A DNA stretch of 64,000 nucleotides from Anaerolineae bacterium (lineage in GTDB: Bacteria; Chloroflexota; Anaerolineae; Promineifilales; Promineifilaceae). The first letter of the stretch is position 1. Each line of letters begins with the position of its first letter. Below the pieces are notes generated by a model, which was given only the letters and a program-made list of their open reading frames with translations, did not search any database and was not told the origin of the DNA. The stretch is from positions 1-64,000 of the forward strand of contig JADLAX010000020.1 in assembly GCA_020848035.1 (NCBI GenBank), in the 5' to 3' direction. Made by a program: the position numbers and the translations under genes. Below, in pieces: positions 23,861-32,182 of the stretch.

Positions 23861-24766
23861 ATGAAAGAAATGATCTACTCAGCCTTTGGCCTCACCTGGC
23901 GTTTGCCCTTTCCATGCCCGGAAATGGGCACACCCAGGGCAGATTCGGCTGTTGATGTGCAGGTTTCATTGGGCCAGGTGCCCGAAGCGCTGCCCCAGGC
24001 CAGAGATGCCGGACCATTTCAGCAGGTGACGCCGGAGGCAGTTTTGTTCTCCTTTCCCGGTGTGGCCAGCTACCTGGTGCAAAACGGTGATGAGATCATT
24101 ATCCAGCCCGAACCGGGCGCGCCGGAAACCCGGCTGCGCCTCTTTTTGCTCGGCACGGCTGCCGCCCTGCTGCTGCACCAACGAAGCATTTTGCCGCTGC
24201 ACGCCAGCGGCATTCGCACGCCGCACGGGGCCGTCTTGTTCACCGGGCATTCCGGCTTTGGCAAATCCACCCTGTTGGCCACCTTCCTGGAGCGCGGCTA
24301 CGCCATGCTGACGGATGATGTAGCGGCGATTCGTCTGGATGGGAACGGCCGTCCCCTCGTCGCCCCCAGTTACCCCCACTTCAAGCTGTGGGCCGACAGC
24401 GCCGAACTGCTGCACAAAGCCACCGAAAACCTGGAACGGGTGCGCCCGGAACTGGAAAAATTTGCCGTACCCGCCGCCGTCGCTTTAGATGACCGCCCGC
24501 TGCCGCTGCATACCGTCTACGTGCTCACCCCTACCAACGAACCCGGCCTGCGCCTGGAACCGCTGCAAGATGCGCGCAAGTTCAACGTCTTTCTGGACCA
24601 TACCTGGCAAAAGATGGCCCTCAAGCGCATGAACCGCCACGCGGAGCATTTTCGGCAGTCGGTGGCCATCGCCAACCAGATTCGCCTGCGCCGCGTTTAC
24701 CGGCCGGAAAAACCGTTCCAGCCCTATGCCCTGGCCGATCTCATCGAGGCAGATTTTTTGGCATGA
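23861..24766 (+). CDS. HPr-kinase-like tailoring kinase of the lasso cluster
   Basis: The protein of about 301 aa has LHASGIRTPHG followed by a P-loop, FTGHSGFGKSTLL (Gly129-Ser136, Lys135), and LTDDVAAI, the arrangement of HPr kinase/phosphorylase-like enzymes. In lasso clusters such as paeninodin, homologues phosphorylate the precursor. I start at the ATG at 23861; upstream GTG and other codons fall within the terminator hairpin. It overlaps the next gene by 4 nt (ATGA). Which residue it would phosphorylate is unclear because the core ends in Phe; Ser44 or Thr52 (core Ser5 or Thr13) are possible. Confidence 0.8.
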   Translation: MKEMIYSAFGLTWRLPFPCPEMGTPRADSAVDVQVSLGQVPEALPQARDAGPFQQVTPEAVLFSFPGVASYLVQNGDEIIIQPEPGAPETRLRLFLLGTAAALLLHQRSILPLHASGIRTPHGAVLFTGHSGFGKSTLLATFLERGYAMLTDDVAAIRLDGNGRPLVAPSYPHFKLWADSAELLHKATENLERVRPELEKFAVPAAVALDDRPLPLHTVYVLTPTNEPGLRLEPLQDARKFNVFLDHTWQKMALKRMNRHAEHFRQSVAIANQIRLRRVYRPEKPFQPYALADLIEADFLA

Positions 24767-25641
24767 GCAAAATCGTCTGGCTCGCTTCTTACCCCAAATC
24801 GGGCAATACCTGGGTGCGCATCTTCCTGAACAACTACCTGCAAAACGGCCGTACCCCAGCCGACATCAACAACCTGGAAGACAGCATGCACGCAGGCACC
24901 CGCGAGCTGTTTGATCGGCTTACGGGGGTCGAATCATCGGATTTAACGGCCGTTGAAATTGACCGCGCCCGCCCCTGGATGTACCGTCGCTGGGCTGAGG
25001 ACAGCCCCGAAACGCTGTTTGTGAAGGTGCACGATGCCTACCGCTGTACCGACACAGGCCAACCGATTTTCCCCCAAGAAGCAACCAGAACGGCCGTTTA
25101 CATCATTCGTAACCCGCTAGACATTGCCGCCTCGATGGCCAACCATTTGAGCATTGGCCTGGACAAAGCCATTGCCTACCTGGCCGACGAGCAGTACGGC
25201 CTGGCCAGCAGCGGCCATAAGCTGCATCGTCAGCTGCCGCAGTTCATGGGCAGCTGGCACACCCACGTGCACAGCTGGACCAACCAAACCGAGCTGCCCG
25301 TACACCTGATCCGCTATGAAGATTTGCGTCACGCCCCGCTGGCGACGTTTGCCACGCTGGTTCGGGCCGTCGGACTGCCGGTTGAGCCGGAGCGCCTGGC
25401 CCAGGCCGTGGCTTTTTCATCATTTGACCAGGTAAAACAGCAGGAAACGGCCGTTGGTTTCAAAGAACGCCTGCCCGACACACCCGCCTTTTTTCGCCAC
25501 GGCCAGGCGGGCCGCTGGCAGGTGGAACTGTCGCCCACCCAAATCGACACCATTTGCCGCCAGCATCGGGCGACGATGCAGCAGTTTGGTTATTTGGATG
25601 AAGACGGCCGTCCTGTCATCGCCCAGATGGAGCCACTCTGA
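24763..25641 (+). CDS. Sulfotransferase
   Basis: The 292-aa protein begins MSKIVWLASYPKSGNTWVRIFL, with the 5'-phosphosulfate-binding loop YPKSGNTW at residues 10-17. It also has the 3'-phosphate motif RNPLDIAAS and the C-terminal FRHGQAGRW segment, as in PAPS-dependent sulfotransferases. It lies between the kinase and the PqqD-like gene within an overlapping set, so the likely substrate is the lasso peptide (Ser or Thr) or a group added to it. A strong 8-bp hairpin (GCCACTCT/AGAGTGGC, 25632-25650) covers its stop codon and may process the mRNA. Confidence 0.88.
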   Translation: MSKIVWLASYPKSGNTWVRIFLNNYLQNGRTPADINNLEDSMHAGTRELFDRLTGVESSDLTAVEIDRARPWMYRRWAEDSPETLFVKVHDAYRCTDTGQPIFPQEATRTAVYIIRNPLDIAASMANHLSIGLDKAIAYLADEQYGLASSGHKLHRQLPQFMGSWHTHVHSWTNQTELPVHLIRYEDLRHAPLATFATLVRAVGLPVEPERLAQAVAFSSFDQVKQQETAVGFKERLPDTPAFFRHGQAGRWQVELSPTQIDTICRQHRATMQQFGYLDEDGRPVIAQMEPL

Positions 25642-25690
25642 GAGAGTGGCCCCATCTTAAACTTACGTTTGCACCATTTGGAGAAAAAAT

Positions 25691-25975
25691 ATGGCATCTC
25701 TAACCTCTGACTCCCGTGTCGTTCGTTCTGAAGAATTTATCACCTCCACGGTAGATAACGAGCTGGTGATGATGAGCCTGGAAAAAGGCACCTACTACGG
25801 CCTGGACGCCATCGGTAGCCAGATTTGGGAAAACATTGCCGCGCCCACTACCATCGACGCCTTGTGCCAGAAGCTGGTCGACGAGTTTGATGTGGACCCG
25901 GCACAGTGCCAGGCAGATGTGCTGGCCTTTCTCAACGAGCTGCACCGGGAGGGCATGGTCCGTGCGCTTAACTAA
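25691..25975 (+). CDS. PqqD-family RiPP leader-binding protein (lasso B1)
   Basis: This 94-aa protein has the PqqD layout: a three-stranded N-terminal sheet (TVDNELVMMSLEKGTYYGLDAIGSQIWENI) followed by three helices (TIDALCQKLVDEFDVDPAQCQADVLAFLNELHREGMV). In lasso systems this RiPP recognition element grips the WxxPxI region of the leader and presents the precursor to the peptidase and cyclase. GGAGAAAAAAT upstream supports the start. Its end overlaps the start of the peptidase gene. Confidence 0.9.
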   Translation: MASLTSDSRVVRSEEFITSTVDNELVMMSLEKGTYYGLDAIGSQIWENIAAPTTIDALCQKLVDEFDVDPAQCQADVLAFLNELHREGMVRALN

Positions 25976-27722
25976 CGCGTTGCGCAAGCTGGGGCGGCTG
26001 AGCTGGGCCGAGCGGTTCCTGCTGCTGGAGGCCACTTTCTGGCTGGCGGTGACGCGCCTGGCGCTGCTCACCGTGCCCTTTCGTCGCATTGCGCCGCGCC
26101 TGGGCACCTTGCAGCATGAATCGGCGGCCACCGTTCCAGCCAAAACCAGAGACAGCGCCGACCGCATCGGCTGGGCCGTGCGCACGATAGCCCGGCGCAC
26201 GCCGTGGGAAAGCGCCTGCCTGGCGCAGGCAATCAGCGCCAAAACGATGCTGCGCCGCCGCCGCATTCACAGCACGCTTTACCTGGGGGTTGCCAAAAAC
26301 AAAAGCCAACCAATGCAGGCCCACGCCTGGCTGCGCTGCGGGGGTGCCATCCTCACGGGCGCGGCGGGGCACGAGCAGTTCACCGTTCTCTCCTCCTTTG
26401 CAGAGCAAAGGCCCTTTGCAGAGCAAAGGCCCTTTGCGGAGCCAACGGCCGTTACCCAACCAACGGCCGTTCCTCAAACCATGCCCACCCCAACCACCGA
26501 CCTGCTGCTGGCGGTGCTCAACCCCGTGCCCCAGCCCACCACCGCCGCACAGCTGCGCCAGCTGGATACGGCCGCCTGGGAAACGCTGGTGCGCGCCGCC
26601 AACCAGCAGCGGGTGCTGACCCTGTTTTACGCTCGGTTGCAGGAATTGGACGTGGTAACGGCCGTTCCCCCCCACCTCCTCAGCCAGATGCAGCAAAAAC
26701 ACCAGCAAACGACGCTGCAAAACCTGGCCATCTACCGCGAGCTGCGCCTGATTAGCGAAAAAATGCAGGCGGCCGAGGTGCCGCTGATTGTGCTCAAGGG
26801 GACGTACCTGGCTACGGCCGTTTACCCCCACATCGGCCAGCGCGCCGTTGGCGACCTGGATCTGCTGGTGCCCGAGGCAAAAGTGGGCCAGGCCGTAGCC
26901 ATCATGCACGGGCTGGGCTGGCAGGAAACGCAGCCGTTCACCCTGGACGCCCTGCGCCAGCACCGCCACCACCTGCCAACCATGGTTAAACAAGGGGTAA
27001 ACTTCCCCGTGGAAATTCATTGGAATATTGCCAAGCCCCCAACCAGCAGCCACCTGACGCCCGATCAGCTCTGGCAGGAGGTACGGCCCACCTCGCTGGC
27101 AGGCACCGCTGCGCTGGCCTTCCCGCACCATTTGCAGCTGCTGCACCTGGCGCTGCATGCCGCCTACCACCACCAGTTTGCCTTCGATTTACGCAGCCTG
27201 TGTGACATGGCGCTGATCATCCACCAGCAGGCCGAGGCGGTGGATTGGGCACAGTTTGTGCAACAGGCCGAGGCGTGGCAGTGGCAGCGCGGCGTTTACC
27301 TGACGTTACAACTGCTGCAACAATTTTGGGGAACGGCCGTACCGCCTTTTGTCCTCGCCCGGCTGGAGCCATCCCCCATGCCCCCCGATCTGGCCCGGCT
27401 GGCCAAAGAGCAAATTTTGTGGGGCCGCGCCAACAATTTCGGCATCACCGTGAACTTTTCGCAGCTCAAAGGCAGCAAATCCCTGCCGGGCAAAGTGCGG
27501 TTTATCTTCAGCTTTCTCTTTCCCAAGCGCAGCTTTTTGTCATCGCGCTATGGCGCAGACCCAAACTCGGCTAAAATTTGGCTGTATTACCTGATAAACT
27601 GGCGCGACCTGGTAAAACGCAATACCAGGCGCACCTGGCGGCTGCTGCGCGGCCAACACACCGTCAACGAAGCCGTTGACCGCCGCAATCAGCTGTCTGA
27701 ATGGCTGGCAGAAACAAAATGA
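25962..27722 (+). CDS. Lasso leader peptidase (B2) fused to a nucleotidyltransferase
   Basis: I take the GTG at 25962, preceded by GGGAGG, giving 586 aa. Residues 1-145 are the transglutaminase-like lasso B2 peptidase with Cys86 in TPWESACLAQA and His121 in AHAWL. A repeat-encoded linker (AEQRPF copies, then TAVTQPTAV) leads to an NTP_transf_5-type nucleotidyltransferase with ISEKMQAAEVPLIVLKGTYLA and GDLDLLV (Asp298, Asp300). The family separates these proteins; the fusion may couple leader removal to nucleotidyl or sugar transfer. The stop overlaps the next gene (ATGA). In the pseudomycoidin system, as I recall it, an NTase modifies a phosphorylated peptide. Confidence 0.88.
   Translation: MRLTNALRKLGRLSWAERFLLLEATFWLAVTRLALLTVPFRRIAPRLGTLQHESAATVPAKTRDSADRIGWAVRTIARRTPWESACLAQAISAKTMLRRRRIHSTLYLGVAKNKSQPMQAHAWLRCGGAILTGAAGHEQFTVLSSFAEQRPFAEQRPFAEPTAVTQPTAVPQTMPTPTTDLLLAVLNPVPQPTTAAQLRQLDTAAWETLVRAANQQRVLTLFYARLQELDVVTAVPPHLLSQMQQKHQQTTLQNLAIYRELRLISEKMQAAEVPLIVLKGTYLATAVYPHIGQRAVGDLDLLVPEAKVGQAVAIMHGLGWQETQPFTLDALRQHRHHLPTMVKQGVNFPVEIHWNIAKPPTSSHLTPDQLWQEVRPTSLAGTAALAFPHHLQLLHLALHAAYHHQFAFDLRSLCDMALIIHQQAEAVDWAQFVQQAEAWQWQRGVYLTLQLLQQFWGTAVPPFVLARLEPSPMPPDLARLAKEQILWGRANNFGITVNFSQLKGSKSLPGKVRFIFSFLFPKRSFLSSRYGADPNSAKIWLYYLINWRDLVKRNTRRTWRLLRGQHTVNEAVDRRNQLSEWLAETK
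26395..26437. repeat. CCTTTGCAGAGCAAAGG palindrome repeats in the fusion linker
   Basis: The hairpin unit CCTTTGC-AGA-GCAAAGG occurs at 26395-26411 and again at 26413-26429, and a half copy follows. It codes for the AEQRPF linker at the seam between the two domains. Confidence 0.75.
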
Positions 27723-28147
27723 CCACAACAGTAACCACACATTTTCGGGCAAAAGTTTTAGTGGAGGGAACGGCCGTTGGCCAGGCCCTGGTTTTGGCCG
27801 AGCCGCTCAGCCTGTGGGGCGGGTTAAACCCGGAAACGGGGGAAATCATCGACCGGCGGCACCCGCAGGCGGGGCAGGTGGTGACCAACCGGGTGTTGGT
27901 ACTGCCTTCAGGGCGTGGTTCCAGCAGCGCCAGCAGCATTTTGCTGGAAGCGGTGAAGCAGGGCACCGCGCCCGCCGCCATCATCACGTCAGAGGCGGAT
28001 GGCATTTTGGCCCTGGGTGCGGCCGTTGCCCGCGAAATGTACAACCAGGCCCCCGCCATCCTGGTGCTCGCCCCACACGATTACGCCCAAATCCAAACCG
28101 GGCAGCAGGTGGAAATTCAAGCTGATGGAATGGTTCTAATAAAATGA
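27719..28147 (+). CDS. Aconitase X small (swivel) subunit
   Basis: This 142-aa protein matches the AcnX swivel domain (formerly DUF126): VEGTAVGQALVLAEPLSLWGGLNPETGEIID and VLVLPSGRGSSSASSILLEAV, where the Ser-rich turn contributes to the active site. It needs the large subunit, which is encoded 6.3 kb upstream at 20154, before the lasso genes. The ATG overlaps the peptidase-NTase stop by 4 nt, so both AcnX subunits are joined to the lasso genes by overlaps. It is followed by an ACGTGAA-type hairpin that probably terminates the operon. Confidence 0.9.
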   Translation: MTTTVTTHFRAKVLVEGTAVGQALVLAEPLSLWGGLNPETGEIIDRRHPQAGQVVTNRVLVLPSGRGSSSASSILLEAVKQGTAPAAIITSEADGILALGAAVAREMYNQAPAILVLAPHDYAQIQTGQQVEIQADGMVLIK

Positions 28148-28206
28148 AGCGTGAAACGTGAGTTGGATGACTTCATGTTTCACGCTTCACGTTTCACGTT
28201 TCACGC
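28144..28206. terminator. ACGTGAA inverted repeat at the end of the lasso/AcnX operon
   Basis: GCGTGAAACGTGA pairs with TTTCACGCTTCACG and TCACGTTTCACG copies around a 15- to 20-nt spacer. It lies between the convergent AcnX swivel and GNAT genes and probably ends both transcripts. Related blocks occur at 11160, 32130-32180, 36495-36548 and 56900-56940. Confidence 0.6.
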
Positions 28207-28210
28207 CTAA

Positions 28211-28771
28211 TCAAACGTACCGCTTCATGAAAACGGCCACATTCTCCTGGGCCACATCCTCATTGCTGTAGAACGACAAATCAACGGCGTCCAACACAAA
28301 CCCCAGGCGGCGGTAGGCGCGAATGGCGGGCACGTTGCTGCTTTGTGTCTCACAAACGATGACACGCAGCTGGTGGGCAACGGCCGTTTCTACCACCTTC
28401 TCCATCAACTGCCGCCCCAGCCCCCGCCCGCGCCACGCTTCGGCCACGTGAAACTCCCACACGCGCAGGCTGCGGTTCCACGGCTCTGGACTGGCCAGCG
28501 CCACCCCCACCAATCCCTCGGCCACAAATGCGCCAAACGAAAATCCCTCGGCCACGATACCGGCCAGGCGATCCAGTTCAGCCTGGTCCAGATGCTCATA
28601 GCGGAACGTTTTGGGGCTAGGCAGCGGGACCAATTGCAGGCTGACGGCCGTCTCCGCCTCACTTTCCGTCTTCTGCACCAGGTACGTTTCTTCGCTGACG
28701 TAGCCGGTGACGACGGTGGCCAGCTGCGCCAGATCGGAAGGAGTAAACGGCCGTATCACAACTTCTGCCAT
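28211..28771 (-). CDS. GNAT-family acetyltransferase
   Basis: The 186-aa protein has the GNAT fold. The acetyl-CoA loop is AWRGRGLGRQLMEKVVETA (motif A, Q/RxxGxG/A), preceded by the beta-strands RVWEFHVAEA and GVALASPEP, and the end NVPAIRAYRRLGFV is the typical motif B. It probably N-acetylates a small molecule or a protein; the substrate cannot be told. It is followed 10 nt downstream on the same strand by... nothing closely coupled on the lasso side, and preceded by the aminotransferase gene (start of GNAT 10 nt from that gene's stop), so the two likely share a transcript. Confidence 0.85.
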   Translation of the reverse strand: MAEVVIRPFTPSDLAQLATVVTGYVSEETYLVQKTESEAETAVSLQLVPLPSPKTFRYEHLDQAELDRLAGIVAEGFSFGAFVAEGLVGVALASPEPWNRSLRVWEFHVAEAWRGRGLGRQLMEKVVETAVAHQLRVIVCETQSSNVPAIRAYRRLGFVLDAVDLSFYSNEDVAQENVAVFMKRYV

Positions 28772-28781
28772 CTTTATTACC

Positions 28782-30113
28782 TCACCCGCCGTGGCCCAGC
28801 TCCGCGTGGACCGCGGCCGTTAAAATGGCCACCATCTCGGCCAGCTGCGCCTCCGTCACGATGAGCGGCGGCCCCAGCATCAGCAGGTCGCCATTCTGGC
28901 CATCGGCACAGCCCTGCGATTCGTAGATGATCAGCCCGTTGTCAAACGCTCGCTGCCACACGGCCCAGGCCAGATGGCGCGATGCGGGGAACGGCCGTTT
29001 GCTGGTGCGATCTTCCACCAATTCCAGCCCCCAAAACAGGCCCCGCCCCCGAATGTCGCCCACGTGCGGATGGCTGCCCAACGCCTCATGCAGCATCTGC
29101 CCCAATTTGGGTCCCAGGCTGGCCGAATTTTCCACCAGCCGCTCCTTTTGCATGATGTGCAGCGTGGCCAGGGCCGCGGCGCAGCCGACGGCATGATGGC
29201 TAAACGTGCCGCCGTGGTTCCAGTCGCCCAACTTCTGCCGGATCAGCTCCACGTCGTCATGGCGCGCCGCCACAAAACCCAACGGGAAGTACCCACCGGC
29301 CAACCCTTTGGAGGTCACCAGGATGTCGGGCTGCACCTGCCAATGATCGATGCCCCACCATTTGCCGGTACGCCCCATGCCCACCAGCACCTCATCGGCA
29401 ATGAGCAAAACGCCGTATTTGTCGCAAATGGTGCGGATGGCGGGCCAATAATCGTCGGGTGGAGCAGCGGCTCCCAGGCTGGCCCCGCTGATCGGTTCGG
29501 CGAGAAATGCGGCCGTATTTTCCACCCCGGCCGCCAAAATGGCCGCTTCCAACCGGTCGGCGGCTTCCTCGCCAGAGACGGGGTCGCGGTACGGGTAAGG
29601 TGGGGCAATGTGCGGCATGTCGTGCAGCATGCCCAGGTATGGCGCGCGCAGCCCGGGCCGTCCGCTGACGCTCAACGCGCCCAGGCTCATGCCGTGGTAG
29701 CTCTGATAGCGACTGATGATGGTGGAACGGCCGTTTTCCCCTCGTGCCTGCTGAATTTGCCGCGCCAGCTTGATCGCCCCCTCCACCACCTCTGAACCGC
29801 TGCTGAGGTAGAAAAAGCGCGCGTTGTTGATGGGTACCAGTTCGGCCAGTTCGTCGGAAAGCTGCTCGGTGGCCTGGTTGGTAAACATGATGGCGTGTAC
29901 GTAGGCCGCTTTTTGCGCCTGTTCGGCCATGGCGGTGACAATTTCGGAACGGCCGTGGCCCACATTCACCACCAACGGCCCACCCGAGCCATCCATGTAC
30001 CGCTGGCCATCCTCGTCAAATAAATAAATGCCCTCCCCATAATCAATCTTGGGGCGGGCATGGCTCATCTTGCGATAAAACACGTGTCCGTGCGGATGTT
30101 TGTATGTTGTCAT
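28782..30113 (-). CDS. Class III PLP-dependent aminotransferase
   Basis: The 443-aa protein has the class III hallmark DEVLVGMGRTGKWWGIDHW, PDILVTSKGLAGGYFPLGF with the PLP-binding Lys, and the N-terminal DEDGQRYMDGSGGPLVVNVGHG. Such enzymes transfer omega- or alpha-amino groups (GABA, beta-alanine, 4-aminobutyrate or similar substrates) to pyruvate or 2-oxoglutarate. It lies 10 nt upstream of the GNAT gene and downstream of a P5C dehydrogenase, so an amino-acid catabolic role is likely. The exact substrate is unknown. No strong ribosome site precedes the ATG. Confidence 0.88.
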   Translation of the reverse strand: MTTYKHPHGHVFYRKMSHARPKIDYGEGIYLFDEDGQRYMDGSGGPLVVNVGHGRSEIVTAMAEQAQKAAYVHAIMFTNQATEQLSDELAELVPINNARFFYLSSGSEVVEGAIKLARQIQQARGENGRSTIISRYQSYHGMSLGALSVSGRPGLRAPYLGMLHDMPHIAPPYPYRDPVSGEEAADRLEAAILAAGVENTAAFLAEPISGASLGAAAPPDDYWPAIRTICDKYGVLLIADEVLVGMGRTGKWWGIDHWQVQPDILVTSKGLAGGYFPLGFVAARHDDVELIRQKLGDWNHGGTFSHHAVGCAAALATLHIMQKERLVENSASLGPKLGQMLHEALGSHPHVGDIRGRGLFWGLELVEDRTSKRPFPASRHLAWAVWQRAFDNGLIIYESQGCADGQNGDLLMLGPPLIVTEAQLAEMVAILTAAVHAELGHGG

Positions 30114-30187
30114 TTTGGGTTGGGAAATGGGGAAGGTAATTGGGCAATTTGATTTTGTGGTACTTTAAATAATTATTCGGGTAATGC

Positions 30188-30271
30188 TTGGACCCCCACC
30201 CTAACCCTCCCCCTGCGAGGGGGAGGGAATCTGGCTCCCTCTCCCTCAAAGGGAGAGGGCTGGGGTGAGGG
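30188..30271. repeat. CCCTCNCC inverted repeat
   Basis: CCCCCACCCTAACCCTCCCCCTGCGAGGGGGAGGG is followed by CTCCCTCTCCCTCAAAGGGAGAGGGCTGGGGTGAGGG, giving nested and long-range pairing. It lies between the P5C dehydrogenase and the aminotransferase gene and is close to the blocks at 5012 and 52955. Confidence 0.75.
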
Positions 30272-30346
30272 TGTTTACCCGATTAAAAACTTAAACTACA
30301 AAAATTACCCAGTTACTCAATTACTCAATTACCTGATCTCCCACAG

Positions 30347-31915
30347 TTAATCCACGATGGTTTGGCTTTGTTCTTTCAGGTACTGCTGGATGTAGTAGAA
30401 GCTGCCCGCCGCTTTACCGGTCGAGCCGCTGCCTTTCCAGCCGCCAAAGGATTGGTAGCCCGGCCACGCGCCCGTCGTGGCCCCGCCGGAGCGGTTGACG
30501 TAGAGCACGCCCGCCTCAATGTTGTCCAGCCACCACTGCACTTCGGCGTCATCTTCACTGAAGAAACCAGCGGTGAGGCCATATTCCACGTTGTTGGCCA
30601 GGCGCATCGCCTCGTCCATGTCGTCGAAGGGGGCCACGGTGACGATGGGCAGGAACATTTCCTGCTGCCACAGCGGGTGGTTCAGCGGCAAATTATCCAC
30701 GATGGTGGGAGCGACGTAGTAGCCGTTGCCCGCATCTTCCAGCGCCTTGCCACCAAACACGATATCGCCGTGCTCTTGCAGATCGGCCACAAATTTGCGG
30801 TAATCGTTGAAGGCGCTTTTGTTGGCCACCGGCCCCATCCAGTTTTCCTTCTTGGTCGGGTCGCCCACGTTAATTTGTGAAGTCAGGTCCACCAGTTTGG
30901 TCATGAAGTCGGCCTTCACGGAGCTGTCCACGTAGACGCGGGAGCAGGCGGAGCATTTCTGCCCCTGCAGGCCAAAGGCGGAGCGCATCACGCCCATCGC
31001 CGCTTTGTCCAGGTCGGCCTTTTTGCTGACGATGGTGGGATTTTTGCCACCCATCTCGGCAATGACCGGGCGCGGGTAACGGCCGTTGGCAAAGGTGCGC
31101 AGGATGTTCATACCCACGTCGTAGCTGCCGGTAAAGGTAATGCCGGCCACATCGGGATGATCGACCAGAACCTGACCCACGGAACGGCCGCCGCCGGTGA
31201 CTAAATTGAACACACCCGCCGGAACGCCCGCATCGCGCAGGCATTCGGTGAGCAGCCAGGCGGTGTAGGGCGTATCGGATGCGGGCTTGAGGACGACACA
31301 GTTGCCCGCCACCAGCGCCGCCCCAGACGGACCACCGGCCAGCGCACCGGGGAAATTAAACGGGGAGATGACGGCCCAGACGCCATACGGCTTGAGCACG
31401 CTGCGGTTGTGGTGTTTGTCGCTCTCAGACAGCAGTGGGCGGTTGAAGTTGTTGTTTTGCTCCACGGCGTCGCAGTTGTAGCGGATGAGGTCGGCCGTTT
31501 CTTCCACGTCCCCCAGCGCTTCCAGTCGGTTCTTGCCAATCTCCAGGCTCATCACCGCGCCCATGTGGAACAGGCGCTCGCTGATCAGGTCGGCGGCTTT
31601 GCGCATAATCGCCACACGCTCCTGCCAGGGACGGCCGCTCCACGCGGGAAAAGCAGCTTTGGCGGCGGCTACGGCATCGTTCACGTCCTGGGCCGAGCCG
31701 TACTGGAAGTGGCCCATCAGCAGGTCCAGGTCCGCCGGGCTGCGCTTTTCAAACGTTTCAGACGTAAACCGTTCTTCGCCGTTGATAAACATGGGGAACG
31801 TTTTACCAAAACCAGCCTTGGCCTCATCCACGGCCTCATCAAAATATTGATGCAGCAGTGGATCTGGACTGGCCAGGGTTGAGTAAGTCACTTTAATATG
31901 TTTGCGTTCAGACAT
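30347..31915 (-). CDS. pruA: L-glutamate gamma-semialdehyde (P5C) dehydrogenase
   Basis: This 522-aa aldehyde dehydrogenase matches the RocA/PruA type: FPMFINGEERFTSETFEKRSP at the N-terminus, SPFNFPGALAGGPSGAALVAGN, EMGGKNPTIV with the catalytic Glu, and FGLQGQKCSACSR with the nucleophilic Cys. It oxidises glutamate semialdehyde, the proline and ornithine breakdown intermediate, to glutamate with NAD. AGGAGG 6 nt before the ATG supports the start. The aminotransferase downstream on the same strand may act in the same catabolism. No proline dehydrogenase is seen in the window. Confidence 0.9.
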   Translation of the reverse strand: MSERKHIKVTYSTLASPDPLLHQYFDEAVDEAKAGFGKTFPMFINGEERFTSETFEKRSPADLDLLMGHFQYGSAQDVNDAVAAAKAAFPAWSGRPWQERVAIMRKAADLISERLFHMGAVMSLEIGKNRLEALGDVEETADLIRYNCDAVEQNNNFNRPLLSESDKHHNRSVLKPYGVWAVISPFNFPGALAGGPSGAALVAGNCVVLKPASDTPYTAWLLTECLRDAGVPAGVFNLVTGGGRSVGQVLVDHPDVAGITFTGSYDVGMNILRTFANGRYPRPVIAEMGGKNPTIVSKKADLDKAAMGVMRSAFGLQGQKCSACSRVYVDSSVKADFMTKLVDLTSQINVGDPTKKENWMGPVANKSAFNDYRKFVADLQEHGDIVFGGKALEDAGNGYYVAPTIVDNLPLNHPLWQQEMFLPIVTVAPFDDMDEAMRLANNVEYGLTAGFFSEDDAEVQWWLDNIEAGVLYVNRSGGATTGAWPGYQSFGGWKGSGSTGKAAGSFYYIQQYLKEQSQTIVD

Positions 31916-32129
31916 TATCGCCTCCTAGGGAAATGTGAGTAAACAACGAGACGCAACAAATTTGTTGCGGTGGGAAACCTGTTCAGACGTTAGAAAGGTT
32001 CTTTTGGGTTGCCGCAGTTTCCTTCAGGCGGGCGCTGCGGTTGAGGATTCTGCGCCAAATTATACCTTCGATTATGCATTGAGACAGCCAATTTTGGCTC
32101 TTTGGGAATTCAGGGGGTTTACAGCCCGT

Positions 32130-32182
32130 GGTGCGTGAAACGTGAATCGTGACCAGAGAGAATTACGTTTCACGCTTCACGC
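32130..32182. repeat. ACGTGAA inverted repeat
   Basis: GTGCGTGAAACGTGAATCGTGA and TTACGTTTCACGCTTCACG form complementary arms. The right arm encodes the last residues and stop codon of the histidine phosphatase (GVKRET then TGA). Confidence 0.65.

Noticed and set aside
25968..27173. 401-codon minus-strand frame over the peptidase-NTase gene
   Set aside because: Shadow frame; the plus-strand protein has catalytic motifs and correct overlaps with its neighbours.
30347..31915. Link between AcnX (as hydroxyproline dehydratase) and the P5C dehydrogenase as one pathway
   Set aside because: The genes are on opposite strands with a terminator between, and the hydroxyproline route does not need P5C dehydrogenase directly; proximity alone is weak.
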